Source of the DNA: Sphingobacteriales bacterium
GTDB taxonomy: Bacteria > Bacteroidota > Bacteroidia > Sphingobacteriales > Sphingobacteriaceae
Direction: 5' to 3'
Assembly (NCBI GenBank): GCA_014763615.1
Contig: JACXVB010000012.1
Span: 1 to 64,000, forward strand
Length of the DNA stretch: 64,000 nt
The position numbers and the translations under genes were made by a program. Of the stretch, positions 62,271 to 64,000 are shown piece after piece (position 1 is the first letter of the stretch; each line of letters starts with the position of its first letter). Below the pieces are notes generated by a model. That model was not told the origin of the DNA and did not search any database. It saw only the letters and a program-made list of their open reading frames with translations.

Positions 62271-63308
62271 TCAATAGCTTGTATCGTCTAGTTTTACTTT
62301 ACCTCTAAATGTTTTGTATAAAAAAAAGAAATAACCTGCAAGTAATGGAGTTCCAATAACTACAATGGTTAACATAATACCCAATGATTTTTGTGATGAA
62401 GCAGCATTATAAATTGTTACGTTATAAATAGGATTAATCGTTGAAATTAATAAGGTTGGATAGAGCTGTAAGGCTACCAACATTAGTAACAACATCATCG
62501 TTAGGGATGAAAAAATCAAGGCCAATAAGTACTTCTTTTTAGAAGCTAATCTAGGGACATTTGCTACTGCTAAAAATGATAAAACTGGTACAACAAAAAA
62601 GAATTGATTTTTTTTAAAAGCTTCTATAACACCAGGAATAAATATTAAAGTATATACCGTAGTAATACTAAATGTAATGATGAAAAAAATAATACCACGT
62701 CTGAGTAGAAAAGTTAATCTAGCATGTAATCTTCCTTCTGTTTTCAATAATAAATAAATGGCTCCTTGAGTCATAAAAATTGCCAAAGTAGATAAACCCG
62801 TTAAAATGGTATAGGGATTTAAAAATGAAAAAAACACACCACCCTTATACTTAAAATTCTCGGCGAGTGGAAAACCTTGCAAAATATTTCCAAGTACAAC
62901 TCCCAGTAAAAAGGCAATCATTATGCTAGATGCGCTGTAAATAATATCCCAAGTTTTACGCCACCAAAGCATTTCCTCCGCACTTCTAAATTTTATTGAC
63001 GCTGCTCTTAAAACGTTAAACATTAAAAATAACATAAAAGGAATATACATAGCAGAAAGCATGGTTGCATACATAACAGGAAACCCTGCAAAAAGCGCTC
63101 CGCCACCAATAATTAACCAAACTTGATTGGCGTCCCAAACTGGTGCAATGGCGTTGATAGCAATCCGACGACTTAAATCTTTCTGAAAAAACAGATGCCA
63201 TGCACCAGCACCAAAATCAAATCCTTCTAAAATAGCATAACCAGAAAATAATAGACCAATAACCAAATACCATAAAGTGGGGTAGTCTAATCCAAGAAAA
63301 TATTCCAT
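62271..63308 (-). CDS. cydB: cytochrome bd ubiquinol oxidase subunit II
   Basis: A 345-residue membrane subunit of the high-affinity bd-type quinol oxidase, with about nine helices. The N-terminal LWYLVIGLLFSGYAILEGFDFGAG (split family motif, residues 12-35) and WDANQVWLIIGGGALFAGFP (about 58-77) are hallmarks, as is MLWWRKTWD. It lies 9 bases after cydA. I see no small CydX-type gene in the decayed stretch downstream. Confidence 0.95.
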   Translation of the reverse strand: MEYFLGLDYPTLWYLVIGLLFSGYAILEGFDFGAGAWHLFFQKDLSRRIAINAIAPVWDANQVWLIIGGGALFAGFPVMYATMLSAMYIPFMLFLMFNVLRAASIKFRSAEEMLWWRKTWDIIYSASSIMIAFLLGVVLGNILQGFPLAENFKYKGGVFFSFLNPYTILTGLSTLAIFMTQGAIYLLLKTEGRLHARLTFLLRRGIIFFIITFSITTVYTLIFIPGVIEAFKKNQFFFVVPVLSFLAVANVPRLASKKKYLLALIFSSLTMMLLLMLVALQLYPTLLISTINPIYNVTIYNAASSQKSLGIMLTIVVIGTPLLAGYFFFLYKTFRGKVKLDDTSY

Positions 63309-63317
63309 ATTAAGTTT

Positions 63318-64000
63318 CTAAAAAGTTTTGAAGTTTAATGTTTCGTCTAATTCAGTATATGGTCCATGTTTAATTTTCTTATTCACCATGTAAATAAATA
63401 AAAGAAATAAAAGAAAATAAACCACTGCAAACATAATAAGTGAAAATACTATTTGATTGGATGAAACTTCTTGAGAAAATGCGTCACTTGTTCTTAAGAG
63501 ACCATAAACTACCCATGGTTGCCTTCCCATTTCAGTTGAAAACCATCCTACTTGATTTGCTATTTGAGGTAAAATTACCGAGAAAGAAAAAATGAATAAT
63601 AACCACTTAGTCTGAAAAAGTTTACCTCTCCACCACAAGAAACTTGCAAATAAAGTTAGTCCAATTAAGCTCATTCCTATCGCAATCATAATGTGATAAA
63701 ATTGAAAAACAGCATTAATTTGACTAGGACGATCTTCAACTGGAAAACTATTGAGTCCTTTAATGGGCGCTTTGAAGTCCTGATGGACTAAAAATGATAA
63801 ACCTCCAGGAATTCCTAGTCCTGTTACCTTTTGCTTTTCTTTGTCCACATATCCTAAAAGATATAATTCGGCAGGAGCATTTTTTTCAAAATGACCTTCC
63901 ATTGTAGCTAATTTTGCAGGCTGGTTTTTGGCAACTCCATCGGCAGAACTGTGACCAGAAATCAATTGTGTTAAAGAAAATATGGTTGCAACTACCAAAG
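63318..64000 (-). CDS. cydA: cytochrome bd ubiquinol oxidase subunit I, C-terminal part (cut by window edge)
   Basis: At least the last 226 residues of CydA; the N-terminal half, including the haem b595/d ligands, lies beyond the right edge. The remaining part shows the quinol-side loop with IPGGLSFLVHQDFKAPIKGL and the conserved GWFSTEMGRQPWVVYGLLRT near residue 150 of the fragment. It ends in a short charged tail. Q-loop length cannot be judged fully, but the segment fits the short-loop type. Together with cydB it forms an oxygen-scavenging oxidase. Confidence 0.94.
   Translation of the reverse strand, partial: LVVATIFSLTQLISGHSSADGVAKNQPAKLATMEGHFEKNAPAELYLLGYVDKEKQKVTGLGIPGGLSFLVHQDFKAPIKGLNSFPVEDRPSQINAVFQFYHIMIAIGMSLIGLTLFASFLWWRGKLFQTKWLLFIFSFSVILPQIANQVGWFSTEMGRQPWVVYGLLRTSDAFSQEVSSNQIVFSLIMFAVVYFLLFLLFIYMVNKKIKHGPYTELDETLNFKTF

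Overview
The window reads as a 64 kb piece of a chromosome from a member of the Bacteroidota, most likely family Sphingobacteriaceae (Pedobacter-like). This is inferred from the low GC content, TAnnTTTG-type -7 promoter elements, a type IX secretion (T9SS) C-terminal domain protein, a DUF5606 protein, a Porin_10-like outer-membrane protein, a long purF, a Na+/H+-pyrophosphatase and the typical TTCGACTCCGCTCAG intergenic repeats. It is mostly housekeeping DNA. I see no rRNA, tRNA, CRISPR array, prophage or transposase gene.

Layout. 1-8.7 kb: gnd, a membrane-anchored MutS-type ATPase, an OmpA lipoprotein, a lone response regulator, rlmH, a large secreted PKD/CHU_C protein followed by a 41-residue membrane protein, a DUF5606 protein and a cyclophilin. 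8.7-17.1 kb: a secreted protein of unknown role, truC, an amino-acid permease, a MarC protein, and a compact guaA / lipoprotein / RNA methyltransferase unit. 17.2-26.5 kb: an NlpC/P60 lipoprotein lacking its catalytic Cys, an M20 peptidase, a GNAT, a sugar MFS / dCMP deaminase / secreted protein unit, a LysE exporter, purF and an FkbM methyltransferase. 26.5-35.4 kb: a lipoprotein and nuoHIJKLMN, the membrane half of complex I plus NuoI, with no nuoA-G upstream and with palindromic repeats in its gaps.

35.4-46.4 kb: a 2OG-Fe(II) oxygenase, a GNAT, a GhrA-like reductase and a VOC protein. Then comes a three-gene exported unit: a Tat-signal flavin amine oxidase, a Tat-signal PLP aminotransferase and a secreted protein ending in a Hedgehog/intein (Hint) domain. 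A Porin_10 protein, a purine nucleoside phosphorylase and lpxK follow. 46.4-54.4 kb: an S1/P1 nuclease, pruA, a higBA toxin-antitoxin pair, and aguA and aguB separated by a four-helix-bundle gene bracketed by inverted repeats. Next are a TlpA protein with a stop codon inside its signal peptide, and a second amino-acid permease. 54.5-64 kb: hppA with a Met/Cys/His-rich tail, ybjQ, an alcohol dehydrogenase, a rhodanese / fatty-acid-hydroxylase-like / TlpA / MtfA-like unit, a decayed gene region, and cydB with a cydA that runs off the right edge.

The points most worth a second look are: the inverted-repeat-bounded four-helix-bundle cassette, which has also supplied coding sequence to aguA; the exported amine oxidase / aminotransferase / Hint unit; the nuo operon broken immediately upstream of nuoH; the probably periplasmic metal-ligand-rich tail on HppA; the NlpC/P60 pseudoenzyme; and two places where genes are visibly decaying (the TlpA leader at 52.8 kb and the region 61.6-62.25 kb).
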